Below are positions 13,001-25,375 of a DNA stretch of 64,000 bases, piece after piece; the first letter of the stretch is position 1, and each line of letters begins with the position of its first letter. Below the pieces are notes generated by a model, which was not told the origin of the DNA, did no database searches, and saw only the letters and a list, made by a program, of their open reading frames with translations. The stretch is taken from the NCBI GenBank assembly GCA_936450465.1, contig OW388291.1:81171436-81235435 (forward strand), in the 5' to 3' direction. This stretch comes from Gibbula magus (taxonomy: Eukaryota; Mollusca; Gastropoda; Trochida; Trochidae). The position numbers and the translations under genes are program-made.

Positions 13001-16000
13001 TTAAAGTAACTAACAATATCAAACAAGCGTGCCCTGACGGTTTTTGAGACATTACTAAAAAAAATATAATTTTGCAGAAAAAGGTCCGTAACATATGCAC
13101 TTTTCCTCTTTGAATTTGTAAAAATACATATTCAGCTTGCACCATGCCAGGTTACAGAATATTTTCATTTATTTTGATTATTGGTGGAAAGAGTGGCCTT
13201 TAAAAGGTATGAACATGACACTGATTAGCTTATTAAGAAAATACATGATTTGTAGGCCCAACATAACATAAACTGCATTGGGGCAAGGCGCGCTTTGCCC
13301 CAAAGCATATACCTTTTTATAATGGAAATAGAAGAAATTAGACAGGACACCAAGTGCATACAAACATGAAAATTGTAAGCTCAGATAATCTGTTTTTACC
13401 TAGAAAGTGATTATTTAGCTCCGGTGATAGAAACGGTGTCTATTAGTTATAATATCTTCTCCCGATTTTTACATGAAAACGTTCAATATCAAATATATCG
13501 CCCTCCTGTCGATTTGCCGCTGACTGCTCATGACGTCAACTTGTACGTTGCCTTACGTCATATGCGATGGGTAGATAGAAACTGATAGTGTCATCTGCTG
13601 TTCATTCTAAAAATAAACCGTGGGGTCACTTTGCCCCGGGGGCGCACTTTGCCCCGGTCTCCCCTAAGCATTCTAATACGTCATTGTATTTGGGTTTTAG
13701 CATCAAATTTACCATAACTCTTCGAATGACGTCACTTCCAGAAACGATGACGATGTCATCAGTGACGTCAGAGTAGATGCCGTCGACGTTGATGCGAAGC
13801 GTTTCCAGGAGCGACTGAAGGTGAGACACGTAGCCAGAAATATGGTCACGTGACCTCCCTCGACTCGAAGGTTCGAGAGAAAACTTGATTTTGATGTTGT
13901 TGTCCTTCATTAGCTCGATTGCTCGAGATTCGAAATGTTGGCTTACGTAGACACCCTGTTAACAAATTGAGAACTTTATATTTTAAAAAACATATTCAGA
14001 AGAATTGTTTGATTTGAACTTTTATAAAGGGTATACAACACGTGGAACATAGTAAATAATGTTCACCATTAAAGAAGCCTTTCATTATTGTAAGGTCTAT
14101 TGATTGTGTAATGGCCAAACTATCCTATACAGTGCTATAGCAGAAAATAAAGAAGGACAAACATGATAATAACTGATTCATGAACATGACTTTTCATGAA
14201 CATTCTGAAAGAAGACAATCTAAATAAATTTAGATCAACAGGTTTTATGTATTAGGTTATACCGTGTCGCGATAATATAGAACAGTCTATCTAATTGTAT
14301 TTTGATTGGAAAGAAAAGGGCATGATGTTTAAGAGTGACAATTTAAAAACAAAGTTTGGACAGACTTATATTAGAAGCGTTACTTGTATAGAACCACGAA
14401 GTTCTATATCAGTAGAATCGCCATCCTTTGACGGATATAAACGTATGCATTGATGTTTCCTATATATTGTCAAGGAGCACAACGAGAATATGCAATTACT
14501 GTTATACTATAATAAAAACAGTATTCAGAAATGTACGTTGACAAATGTATTAAAATTGTAACAAACCACACCTCCAGTTCGACAACCACACCCTCCGAGT
14601 TGTCCCTGTTTCCCACTGCATTCAATATGGAATCTGCACCCTCTTTTGTTAAGGGGTTGAAGCTGATCTGATTGAAGAACAAGTATAAACTATTATGATA
14701 GTGTCATATTTTATAACACATTATTTTGATTCTAATTAATTCCTCTTTGTCTGATATTCATCGTTTGAATTAATATCATTGAACATCTTAAAGGAAACTT
14801 TGTACCGACTATTATTAAGTTTTGTCCACTGACCCTGCAGTACCAAATGCAACTCAAGTTATTACTTGTCTGCTACTATATGTGTCCTTTAGGAAATCGA
14901 TGTTACCTAATATTTCTCGCCCGCTTACAAATCGTGACCCTGGAAAGAAACGATGATTAAGCATCGATATACGAATGTGGGTGTATCCCGTAGTTAAATA
15001 TAGCACACTATATCGAGAAACGTCTTTCTCGCCTCCACAGGAAAGCCATTGAGGTTAATGGTCAAATGATGACTAGTCGCTTAATCGACATTTCTACCCA
15101 GGGTCACTGTTTGAAAGCGAAGTGTACTTTAGATGCTTGATTTCGAGAAAGGATTGTACCTTTAAGTTCCTGAGTTCCGTGTTATAAGCGAGACCCTCCG
15201 CTATAGCGCGGGCACCTGCAAGAGGTATCCTGTTAGCGCTAATGTCAAGGTCAGTCAAGGTGGTATTCTCTTCGAGCGCTTCTCCTATAGCACGTGCACC
15301 GTCCACATGGAAACCGTTCATTGCCACATTCAGCACGCGCAGCTGTTGGTTCACCTGTGGGTGTATTCATTTGTTTTGGTCAAGTGCGACGGCTGAGTCT
15401 AAAGAAGGCATTGGTGTATGATATTGATTTTATTTGACGATGAATAGTCTACAGCAGAAGTGAAAATACCTTGAAAACAGCCTCCGTCATAAACGATATG
15501 AATAAGCCAGATTTAAATTTATCTGCTAATGTAACAATGAAACCAATATTGGTTTTCTCCAATAAAGCAAAAAGTAGTATATTACAGGATTCACATCCAA
15601 CCTGTATCTTTCTATATGTTTTTTGAAGAAATGGTTGAGGGTCGAACATGCATGTTGTTGTCATAGGTTCAGTTTCCCTGTTCAAGGCATAACTCTCCCA
15701 AATACCTAATCAAAGACTCGTATAAAATAATAATAAACAAGATGTGTTTGTTGTTAAAACAATAATGCCCGCGGATATGACCATAGTTTGGATTAACATA
15801 TCAGAGTGTCCACAAGGTAAAAAGGTGCTACTACCTCATTTAAATGACCCGGTCAAGTATTCAAGATTCACAATCACTGCTTAACCAAAGTAATGACCAA
15901 GTTAGAGTTTACGGAAAAGGCTCCCCGAGGCATGGTCAAGGCCACAAGGTAAAAACCAAATAATGACCTCACCTGAAAGTCTCAAAGGCCAAACTGATCA

Positions 16001-19000
16001 ATCACAGGTTATGGCCAAGGTTTTCGGACACACGGACGGACAGTTGAAAAACAATATACCCCATCCCCTTATAAAAACTGTTGATCAAAATGTATTAAGA
16101 TAGTCAAGTACTAACATGGATGCACGTTCTTGGAACTACTATTTAAAGATCTGGTGAAATGCATTTTTCTCAAGAATGACAGATGAGTATCTCTACGTAT
16201 ATTGTATATCGGAATCAATTGAGCATAAAATCGAGACATTATACACTTGCAATTGATTATAAAGACGATTTTAATTTACCCATTTTAACAATACCGCGAT
16301 TTCTGCCGGGAAACGTTTTGAGAAGAATCATTGAGGCGTGACTGATTAAAGGTGCATCCATTGTGTTCCATAAAATATTATTTGGCTTTCATACGTTCCA
16401 ACTCACCAAATTTGATGTCTACAATACAAATATATTCACTCAGCTTGCATATTTATCCCCAATCGCTAAATATATCATTATTACTAGTTTCCAATCAAAA
16501 TTGACAAACATCATTATGCATGTGCAGAATCCGAAACTACACGTCTCATTTACATGCAAAGTAGTTATGTGACCTATTAAACATTATCAACTCAATATTT
16601 TCTTTTTGTCTGTTATATATAAGATTCCAAAATTACGTTTGACACATTGGCGCGCGCCACACGCTGTGCATTGTCCGGTTTTCGATCAGAGATCACCACT
16701 TTTACCTTCATATCGTCAATATGCAAAGTCTACTATCATCGAAATGGTAGTTTTCGGCACCAGTCGATACACAATGGATGTACCTTTAACCACAGACGAC
16801 GGGTCGTCTGTGACCAGCGGACCGACACGCTCCGTGCAGCCTCGTTAATTAATTGATGATGATTATCACTGCCGCTAGATGAATTTATGAGGTGTGTTAA
16901 ATCGCCACAACACATGTTTATACAATAATTATGTAATTGTCATCTGCGAAATTACTTAGTTGGATATCTAAACATTCGATATATGGAACATTTAAGTTGT
17001 TTGATTGAGGATTTGTAAGTGAAATTAACAATCAAAATGTTGCGAAATTACGTTGAATTAGGAGATAAACCTACTGTGTTTGAAAATCAGAGACATGTTA
17101 TACTGGATTGATAGCGAGTAAATTTAAAATTTGAAACCGAACGCGTAGCGTTCGGTTTCAATTTTAAATTTACTCGCTATCAATCCAGTATAACATGTCT
17201 CTGATTTTCAAACACAGTAGGTTTATCTCCATTCTACCATGACCGTTTTACCATGGAACTCTTTTTGTCGGATGCTGACAGTGCGTACAACGGCAGGGCG
17301 CGAGCTCCGAATTACGTTCGAAAAATCCTTTGTAACAACAGCAGCGATTTCGTACAAAAACATTGTTGTTATACACAGAGTTTTCTCCTACAAGTTCTCT
17401 TTAACCATTTAAAAAAATCATATATATATGTGTCATTTATAACGGGAGTTTACATTTTGTTTTCTCAACATTCGCGTTCACAAAATCAAGATTCGTATTT
17501 CCTGAAGTTCGCATTTTTTTAATAACCCGCTAAGCATATCACGCGACGTTCAAAATGGCGGCTACCGTTTGCCGGTCGCTGTGAATGACGAGCTTGCGGA
17601 CTTGTATTTATTAAAAGGAAGCGTTACAGGTGATGGTGATTGTCTCATTCGGGTAAGGAATGCACATTCTAGTTATCGACGTAGGTGTGCAGATGATATG
17701 ACATATGTATTTCTTATTTTGCATCAAAACGTTACGCTCGGTTTTCAGATGCGGCTGACCATTGCGTCAATGACATTGCGTTTGCTCGCCTTCTCAACTG
17801 CATCAAGTGTCGCTATTTGGATTGATCTCGATACTGACGCAGTTTGCCTTGCTAATCTATCTGATGTAACTCTAAAACACGCTACAGGAAAAATTAATTT
17901 GATTGTATCAGTTATTTTGATTTCCACAAGTAGAGCACACCTTAGAATCGGCCGTTTGTTCGGATAGATTGTGACGTCACAATGTAGATTTGTCAATACG
18001 CGGTGAAGCGGCGCTAAAATCAGAGGAGGTTCAATCCAGAATTGATCACGCTAGATTTTGCTGGAGAACCAATCAGAATCGAGTATCCAGCAATGTCATG
18101 GTAGACTATCGCCGAAAATCAGGTTACTCAAATGACGTCACAGAAGTCATACCTTCAGGGGCCACACCCCCGCAGACTTTCATTCTGGTCGCCGGGGTTA
18201 AATTAGGCGTTTTTTTAAAAAGCCGTATTTAAGTAATTCATGGACCGATTTTAGAAATTTATAATCGAGCAATTGTCAAATTGACATCCCATCATTTTGA
18301 CCATTTCATTTTCATTTTATCTATTCTTTAAACCATGTGTCTATTGCCAACAATGTCAATTTAGTGCTTCTTCTTGTTATGATTTTGCGAACTATGATCA
18401 AATATAAATGGTATAATGGTTTATACAATATCAAAAAGAAAACAGAATAATGTTATCAAATATAAATGGTATAATGGTTTAGAAAATATCAAACAGAAAA
18501 CAAAAACATATTATCAAATGTAAATGGTATAACGGTTTAGAAAATATCAAAAAGAAACAAAACACAGTTGGAGTGATGACGTACTGCAATGGCGTCTGCC
18601 AGTTTGACAGCTCCTTCTTTCCTGATGTGGTTCCAGGACAGGTCCAGAACATCCAGCGTCATATTGTCCCCTGGAGGAGCAAGGGTATTAATTAACCAAT
18701 CTAATTAAAAATGATGGACTTCAAGGTAATTATGTAAGTTCGCGAAGATTACCCAACGAGATCCCTCTTTCAAAAGGCATTAATTATGTTCCAAACAATA
18801 ATCAAAATAAATGAAAAATCGCTGTAAATTGGCATGATGCAAGGTGAATATGTTTTATTCGAGATTCAAAAAGAAAAAACTGCGTATCACGGACCTTATT
18901 TTTCTGCAAAATGACGTTTTTTTGTGGTAATGTCTCAAACAGTGGCCAACTTTTTTATTTTGTTAAAGTCACCTTTTAAAAAAAAAGATAATCATTCAGT

Positions 19001-22000
19001 ACTATATTGTTGTTTTATTTCATAAATGGAATGTTATTAGAATAGAAAAGAGATTTCTGCATTTGTATGTTGCTATGTTTTCAGTAGCATTATATGATAA
19101 AATGCAATGTCAACAATAGATTCTGCAGAAATAATTTCAAAAGTCCTAAAAATAATTCAAACATGATAAAACTTGTGGAAAACTTACCGCTGAAAAATAA
19201 TAGACAATAAAAAATATTTTCGGAGTAATTAGATGTTGAAGTTGAATATTTATGAAAAATATTGGCAAAGGAAGATAACTCTTCACTGGAAGATTGAAAT
19301 TTTTATAACATAATTCATTTATATAAGATTTTAGAGCAGATATTTTTTTTACCATAAAACATAAACTATTTCACAAAACCGTAACACTACTACTTTTCTG
19401 TATTAGTATCCAAAGGTAACACACTGTTGATGAAAAATGGACCTAAGCTATTAACTTCTGAGAGCGAAAATCTGACAATTAGAGATGTGCTTTGTTACGA
19501 ACCTCTTAAAGCTGACCGTAAGTCACTAAGGTTAATTTAGTGTATAATGTATTGCTAAATGTCTGTTTTGTGAAAGGAGCACTGGTATATTAGGAATGTC
19601 TTTGATGGATAAACGCTTCTGTAAGTGGTTGCTGCAGGATAATTCCAGACATTTTAAATTCTTTTCTTTTCAATTGTTATCTATAACAGTGCATATGAAA
19701 GGGAAAACACAAATATATTCTACAAAATATAACATGGAATGTCAATGTAACATGAACTGTCAATGTAACATGAAATGTGAATATAACATAGAATGTCAAT
19801 GTAACATGAACTGTCAATGTAACATGGAATGTCAATGTAACATGGAATGTCAATATAACATGGAATGTCAATGTAACATGAACTGTCAATGTAACATGGA
19901 ATGTCAATGTAACATGGAATGTCAATGAAACATGGGATGTCAAAGTAACATGTTAGCATATGAAATTCTTCAAAAGTTGGTTTGACAATACAAGGGTCTA
20001 TTACAACTGTAATATATGTCTCTTGTATTATGTTAGCATATGTATATTAATTACTCACTGAATTATTTTATTTGTTTAAATAACAAGTCATTCATAAACA
20101 TATGAAAAAAATAGTATCGAATCAACGTTAGATTCACAGAAACTCACAAAACACAGTAGGTTTATGGATGGTGTGTTCGGTTAGATAAATCCAACGGATA
20201 TTTTCGATATCCACTGGGGTCATTTTGGGATGCAAGTTACAAAAGTCAAGTGACGGTACGTTTCTATAAGTCGTCACTACCTATAGCATTTCGAACGCCT
20301 GTAAAAACGGATAGTTTCATCAGAATTTACATGATAAAGTTATAAAAGATTAATTCAAGAAATGAGAAAAACGTTGCAGTTGTGTGGCAAATGTATTCTG
20401 AATATGACCAAGCAGTGTCAAACAAAAAAACACTTTCATCGCGAGATGAAATCAACCAAGCACTTTTACTCACAGGTAACCCGGAACAAGTTTGAGTCAC
20501 ATGTTCATTACCTGATATCCATCTATACTTTTATGTAAATGTGAAGAAAACTTGAAGAAAACAAGTTTGAATATGTTGTATAAAAGGTGAATGACATTTT
20601 GTATGATAAAGAAGTTATCTGCTCCTATGTGTTTGGATGGTAAACATCCTGTATTTTGGAATGAACACAATATTGACAACTCCAAAACATACTCGCATGA
20701 TAACCCCTATGGATCTAATGAATGGGTATCATCTAATCTTGGTGTTCCGCTTGGCTAACAGGACACATTGACATGATAAGGCAATCGTACTTGACGGATA
20801 CTTATAAAGATACATACCAAGAAATGATGAGATAATTTTTATTCCACTTCCACTTATATCATTGTGAGACAGATTCAGTTCTTTCAGGAAAACGTTATTC
20901 TGAAAACAAGCGCATAAGGTTTGCCTCGAATACAAAACAAGGATTCAGAAATGTACACGTTTTATTGTATTGATTGACAGAAAGTCCTATCCGGCTCCAT
21001 CAGGGTATTGGATCGGTAAGACAACTCCAAATCTCCGCTTGACTGGTAAAGCTAAACATAACCAGCCAATGACATGACCCAATATCGAGCAATATTGGCA
21101 AGTCCCCGGATTAGAAGACCGATGTGATATCTTTTAAAATGTTTTGCCGATGTGTTTTATCTGTAATATATTCTCTCATAACCCCATGGTGGATGACTCG
21201 ACATGTTTTACCTGTTATTTTTATCATAATGTAAATATATTCACTGTATACATGTATCGAGGTGAGACTTGAATAAAATATCTGTCTGTCTGTCTGTCTA
21301 TCTTCAATGTCTGACAATATACATGCTGAGCTTTACAAGTCAACTGTGTGTTGCGGACTAAAATACCCTGATGGAGCAGGACGCGTTTATCCTTGTTAAA
21401 TGATTTGCTTTTTTTCAAGTCACAAAAGTACAGGTTTTGAATCAATGAAAGCAAGCCATTACTAACCTTAAGTCCGTTGATGATATATCGTGCACCTTTG
21501 TCTCCAATTTTGTTTCCTGTCAATACATAAAGGTCTACTTTACACACAACAATTACAGTGATAGTACCAAATGCTAACACATGATTTCCTGTCGTAAGAA
21601 ACTACTGTTCACATACATTGCTCTATTTAGTTCGATATTCACCTCCATGTTAAAGGGACACCGCGTCGAGGATAAAAACGAGTCTCATCTTTATCTCACT
21701 AAGCTGATTAGAGTGTCTGCTAGCAAGTTATGCTTCACTTCACTGTCTACATGCAGTAGTTTTTATTACCAATTACGTCAATCGTCTGAAATTCGGTGTC
21801 TGTAACTTGTTAGCAGACATGTTAATCAGCATAGGTAGATACACATGATCTGATTTTTATTCTCAACGCGGTGTCCCTTTAATCAACAAGGCACTAAGTA
21901 TAGTCAGTCGCAGGGTGGATTTCAAGTTTCAATCTTTAACTCAGTTAAGGAAGCAAATTTAAGAACTCTGAACATGATCATTTGCAAATATTCATATGGG

Positions 22001-25000
22001 AAACCTAAATAAGTATTCCATGTATAGAGAAAAAGACTATCTGACTGATCCAACCTATATAATTTTGAGGTACCAAATATCCTTTAAAAAAAAGTTTAAA
22101 CGTCTTAGATAGAATATGTATAGTCTAATCTACATGTCTTTCTATTTGACCTGGTTTGGTTTTTATTAACCCTAAGAGTATAATTTTCTCTCCGTTACCT
22201 GCTATATTGAGCGAGTGTAGGCGAGACTGGCTCTTCAGAACCGAACTGAGAAGTTTGGCTCCAACGCTTCCGCACTTGTTGTCAGACAAATTCTACAAAC
22301 ATAACAAACATAATTCAAAATATTATTTAAAAAGCCAACAAAGAGGGCGGTTTGAAAAAATAAACCGTGGAAACCTACATTTTCAAAAAATGGATTTTGT
22401 ATCTCGAGTATTAATTTGTAACCTTCTCAAAGTTGGTTCTTCGTGTATTCAAGGAATATCACCATACCAGTTATACGAGTTATTGTGATATTTTTTCAAC
22501 ATCAGTGTTACGTCATGCCTCGTTTACGATTTATTCATTGCCATTTAAATCATGTGGTTTATATATGTTTGCGGTTATGTTATATGTACATGTTATTTAT
22601 TCTGTTATTTCAGAGTATTCATCAACCATCTTTATGATCTTTCTGTGTAAGCACCATTCACCATAGCTAAGGTGTTAATTTGTTAACCATCATTTACCAT
22701 ACATGTTCTTTATTGTTGAAGCTTTCTTTACAATACACATGTCTGTTCTTGTTTTATAATGCCATGTACCATACGATAATATTATTTCTTATTGGTCTTT
22801 TATCAAATATTTTCCCGTTGTGTATGCATTATGAATCATACACGTTCCTGTTGTGTATGCATTATGAACCATATGTATTTCTGTATAGGCATATGGGCCT
22901 CCTTTCACAAAGTAACCATTACTAAGGTTTACTCTCAACCCCCATTCTTTATCATTGCACTAAGGCTACCTTAGTGACTTAATTTGGTGCTTTGTGAAAG
23001 GGGGCCATTGTGTGTTATATTTCCTATCCACAACTCACCATGTGTGTTATAATTTCTTATCCACAACTCACCATGTGTGTTATAATTTCCTATCCACAAC
23101 TCACCATGTGTGTTATAATTTCTTATCCACAACTCACCATGTATGTTATAATTTCCTATCCACAACTCACCAGGTGTGTTATAGTAGTGTTGTTGTGCAA
23201 CATATTAGCGATGTTAGCGACTTGTCCTGGGTACAATCCATTGTCTCCCATATCCAGTTTGGAGACTGTTGCATCGTTCTGGAATAGACGGAAACATGGT
23301 GTTATGTCAAATTATTGAACCCATATAGTGTTACTCCAATTATGATAAGAATTGCAAGTGAAATTTTAATCCAATCACATTCATTTGAGCAACAATATAA
23401 AAGGCTTTCGTTATATCTGTCATTTTCAAATCACAGAGACAATCATTAACCATACACAAGACGAAGACATACACGTCATAATATATTGATTTACTGACAC
23501 GAGATACTGACATCGTTATTAAGCAACTGATTCTAAGAATAGGCTACCTCTCTCATATACACAACACCTGTCAATGACTGACGCAGGATGCACAAGGTAT
23601 CAAACAGACTGATATTTAAGACCCATTCTTCCTACAAGGCGGGAGATTTAAATCAAATTTGACTTATTTTTGTTGAATAGATGATTTGACCCTTATTAAC
23701 ATGAACATTATATAAAATTATGTTAAATATAATCATGATTTCTTTTGTGGTAAAATCTCGAAAACGAGTTAGAAACTATAATTCACCTTTATCTCTTGAG
23801 CAAGCGCTTTGGTATCCTTCACGTTGGGATAACGGAAACGAAGGTCAAGGTCTTCCTCAAGAGCGTGACGCAGGAAGTAACTATTTGGGATTGACCCCAA
23901 CTTCCGGCACATTTTCTTGTAGTCAGGAAATTTACCGTCTGCTTTTCTCTCTTTCTTCCTTTGGGCCGATACCGGGTCGCATCCTGTAAAATGCATGTAT
24001 TTATTTGTATTTTCCGTTGTGGGTTTTACACTTTTACTGATTAAACTCCTTAGTCGAATTATTGTGGTTGCGTTGATTCAAAAATGCAATCTCACATTTG
24101 ATTGGACTATTTCTTTTTCAATAGTCCAATGGCTGTGCGGGAATTGAATTTGTGCAACAAAATACTTTTCTTTTTCTGTGTGTATTGACTTAGGGCAAGT
24201 GCCGAGTGTATAGCGTCAACTGTCATCCCTCAACTGGGAGTCCTCACATCAAGTCAAACAAGCATCGAACAGACAACCGGGAAATGTACAGCTGGTAAAA
24301 AAATCCGCATGTCTGAATCGCCAATAAATCGTATACACTATCAAAATTCTAAATCAGTAAACTCACCGTCTTCCTCAAGGTCAGTATCGTAGTCGTCGTC
24401 GTATGTTGGAGTGGGTGGAGTCTTCAGCTTCTTGCGCGACACGTGCGGGTAGTAGTTCTCAAACTGGACCGAGAATTTTCCCCTCATCAGTCTCGTCCTC
24501 ATCTCCTCGTTATTAGTCGCCGTATAGTCGTTCCAGGCCGAGATGGGGGTGTTGGTATTGATGAGGACGTCGTCAGTTGGCGAAGAGAAACACGACCCTG
24601 ACATTGACGTGATTGTTCTGTAGGAACTCCCGCTCTCGCTCATACAGTAACTGCTTCCAAAGCTCATCAGATCGGTTCTATCTCGGAATGGATCTGACGT
24701 CAGTTTGTTCGGAACTTGGAACTTTGGTGTGCTTGCAAGGTGAAAGTCGTCTCTACGGTGTTTGGGTGTTTTTGAAAAGTCGGTACCATCATTTAATGGT
24801 TGATGTTCTCTTTCATTGCTGCCAGAGTGTTTTAGAAAGTTATCATTGGTACTTTGTAACTTTGCTAACGGACTCTTTGTCCTCGTTTTGGATGCAGAAT
24901 TCCTCGTCATTTTCTTTGGTGAGTTTGCTCTGCTAACATGTTCACGTTTTGCTACATTACTACCTTTATCCTTAGTCCCCTTGTTTTTCGTATTTGTCTT

Positions 25001-25375
25001 CACAACTTCATCTTCCTGCAGTCGCTCTTCCAATTCCTTTTGCCGCCTGAACACGAGCAGCTGTGCACGTTCCGCTATATCAATGTTAACATCCGGCCTG
25101 ATGGAGTTGAAGACACGGGCACCTGTCAGCGTGTAGTCCTTGATTGGAGGAACCTCGAGGTGATCGCTTCTTGGTGTGACATCTCTCCGCGCAACTGAAC
25201 CGATACTGCTTCCGGATTTAACTCGTCTTGGGACTCCGCGTGACCCTTCAGTTGGTCTTCTTCCAACAGCACTCCCCGGCTTCCGGTTGTCTTTCTTAAA
25301 CCCGAGGTCAAGGTGGTAGCGAGACTTCTTTGGCTGTTCGTCATTTAAACCGTAATTTCCTTTTCCATCAGGCAT
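10095..25375 (-). CDS. LRRC74: LRRC74-like leucine-rich-repeat protein (twelve exons)
   Basis: Exons on the minus strand: 25375-24367, 23983-23787, 23278-23171, 22292-22199, 21516-21467, 20899-20818, 18670-18585, 15354-15160, 14667-14572, 13955-13713, 10549-10464 and 10251-10095. All borders are GT/AG, phases agree, and the sum is 2403 nt (800 aa plus stop). Exon 1 gives about 336 residues that are basic, Ser/Thr-rich and probably disordered, with a helical ERAQLLVFRRQKELEERLQE and an acidic DDDYDTDLEEDG end. Exon 2 carries CRKLGSIPNSYFLRH, like the pre-LRR segment of LRRC74. Exons 2-9 make ribonuclease-inhibitor-type LRRs of about 28 residues (LDVLDLSWNHIRKEGAVKLA, LTDLDISANRIPLAGARAIA). Exons 10-12 match the family's C-terminal tail in position and character (MVTMQLNHFIYTYGDRKFLI, RDWLLSLN). 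No catalytic domain is seen. LRRs of this type act in protein binding; the partner is unknown. Large introns are packed with repeats. The family name could be wrong at subfamily level. Confidence 0.85.
10465..10548 (-). other. Penultimate exon of the LRRC74-like gene
   Basis: This 86-base exon (10549-10464) has a pyrimidine-rich acceptor TTTTTCAG and a donor ATCAG|GTCAGA, and encodes QIRDPMVTMQLNHFIYTYG. It is too short to show as an open frame of its own. Its phase-2 end joins the terminal exon to make the arginine of RDWLLSLN, which supports the chain of exons at this end of the gene. Confidence 0.8.
10860..11110. repeat. GGATTC-type minisatellite in LRRC74-like intron 10
   Basis: Irregular tandem copies of ATAGGATTCACATAGGATTC and GCAAAGTGTTCAC words. 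It lies within the intron between exons 10 and 11, just left of the duplicated exon 10 border. Confidence 0.8.
11129..11303. repeat. Partial tandem duplication including the exon 10 splice donor
   Basis: 11129-11252 (124 bases, starting AAGGGGATGTACCTG and ending GACGTCACTTCC) is followed directly by the start of a second copy at 11253, which is interrupted at 11303 by a transposon and resumes at 13665. The duplicated unit contains the last bases of exon 10, its donor and the adjoining intron. Confidence 0.85.
11304..13664. mobile_element. Non-autonomous TIR DNA transposon with TA target duplication
   Basis: The left end is GGGGGAGACCGGGGCAAAGC. The right end, read inverted, is GGGGAGACCGGGGCAAAGTG. 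TA occurs at both borders (11302-11303 and 13665-13666), and removing the element with one TA rejoins AAATAAGCATTC, which is exactly the sequence of the undisrupted copy at 11176-11187. Subterminal GGGGCAAAG / CTTTGCCCC words recur at about 11500-11545 and 13270-13303. There is no transposase-length frame in 2361 bases, so it is non-autonomous or decayed. The superfamily is not identified; TA duplication is shared by Tc1/mariner and others. Confidence 0.85.
17061..17230. repeat. Near-perfect 170-bp palindrome
   Basis: The arms 17061-17144 and 17148-17230 are reverse complements apart from a single-base length difference (AAAATTTG versus AAAATTG), around a three-base loop GTA within GAACGCGTAGCGTTC. 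It would form a cruciform or long hairpin. The outer word AAACACAGTAGGTTTAT recurs at about 20149, suggesting a repeat family end. Confidence 0.95.
18393..18558. repeat. Three copies of a ~58-bp tandem repeat
   Basis: ATCAAATATAAATGGTATAA followed by TGGTTTAGAAAATATCAAA occurs three times with small changes, a few tens of bases beyond the exon 7 donor of the LRRC74-like gene. Confidence 0.85.
18671..20817. other. LRRC74-like intron 6
   Basis: AT-rich intron. Apart from the 18-bp minisatellite at about 19733-19950 I see no feature in it. Confidence 0.5.
19733..19950. repeat. 18-bp minisatellite (AACATGGAATGTCAATGT)
   Basis: About twelve near-identical 18-base units; variants read AACATGAACTGTCAATGT. 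Because 18 is a multiple of three, several frames stay open on both strands, giving spurious Cys/Asn/Met-rich or Val/Thr-rich frames. Confidence 0.95.
21654..21878. mobile_element. 225-bp MITE with TTAA target duplication
   Basis: The terminal inverted repeats AGGGACACCGCGT (left) and ACGCGGTGTCCCT (right) are directly flanked by TTAA at 21650-21653 and 21879-21882, the target duplication typical of piggyBac-type elements. The ends share inner words (GATAAAAACGAG against a diverged inverted copy on the right). No coding capacity. Sits in intron 4 of the LRRC74-like gene. Confidence 0.85.
23015..23185. repeat. 33-bp minisatellite carrying the exon 3 splice-donor motif
   Basis: About five copies of a 33-base unit. 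On the minus strand each reads ATGGTGAGTTGTGGATA followed by AGAAATTATAACACAC. The first copy is the real exon 3 donor of the LRRC74-like gene (CACCTG|GTGAGT at 23171/23170). Confidence 0.9.

Larger units (their letters stand above)
15361..18584. other. LRRC74-like intron 7: mixed repeats and palindrome
   Basis: The intron between exons 7 and 8. About 15750-16080 resembles a repeat tail (ACGGACGGACAGTTG, ATACCCCATCCCC). 17061-17230 is the palindrome listed separately, and 18393-18558 a short tandem repeat. About 17530-18220 is GC-richer than its surroundings, with scattered short open frames I cannot assign. Confidence 0.5.

Noticed and set aside
13588..13910. Exon 10 frame reading on to a stop at 13626 as a terminal exon
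   Set aside because: A donor (GTTATG|GTAAAT) at 13713 joins in phase to two further exons that extend the family's C-terminal tail; the read-through enters the transposon end.
19596..19959. Cys/Asn/Met-rich frame on plus and Val/Thr-rich frames on minus
   Set aside because: Artefact of the 18-bp minisatellite.
22971..23318. Frames with repeated WIGNYNTHGEL or CVIISYPQLTM
   Set aside because: Both are readings of the 33-bp minisatellite at the exon 3 donor.
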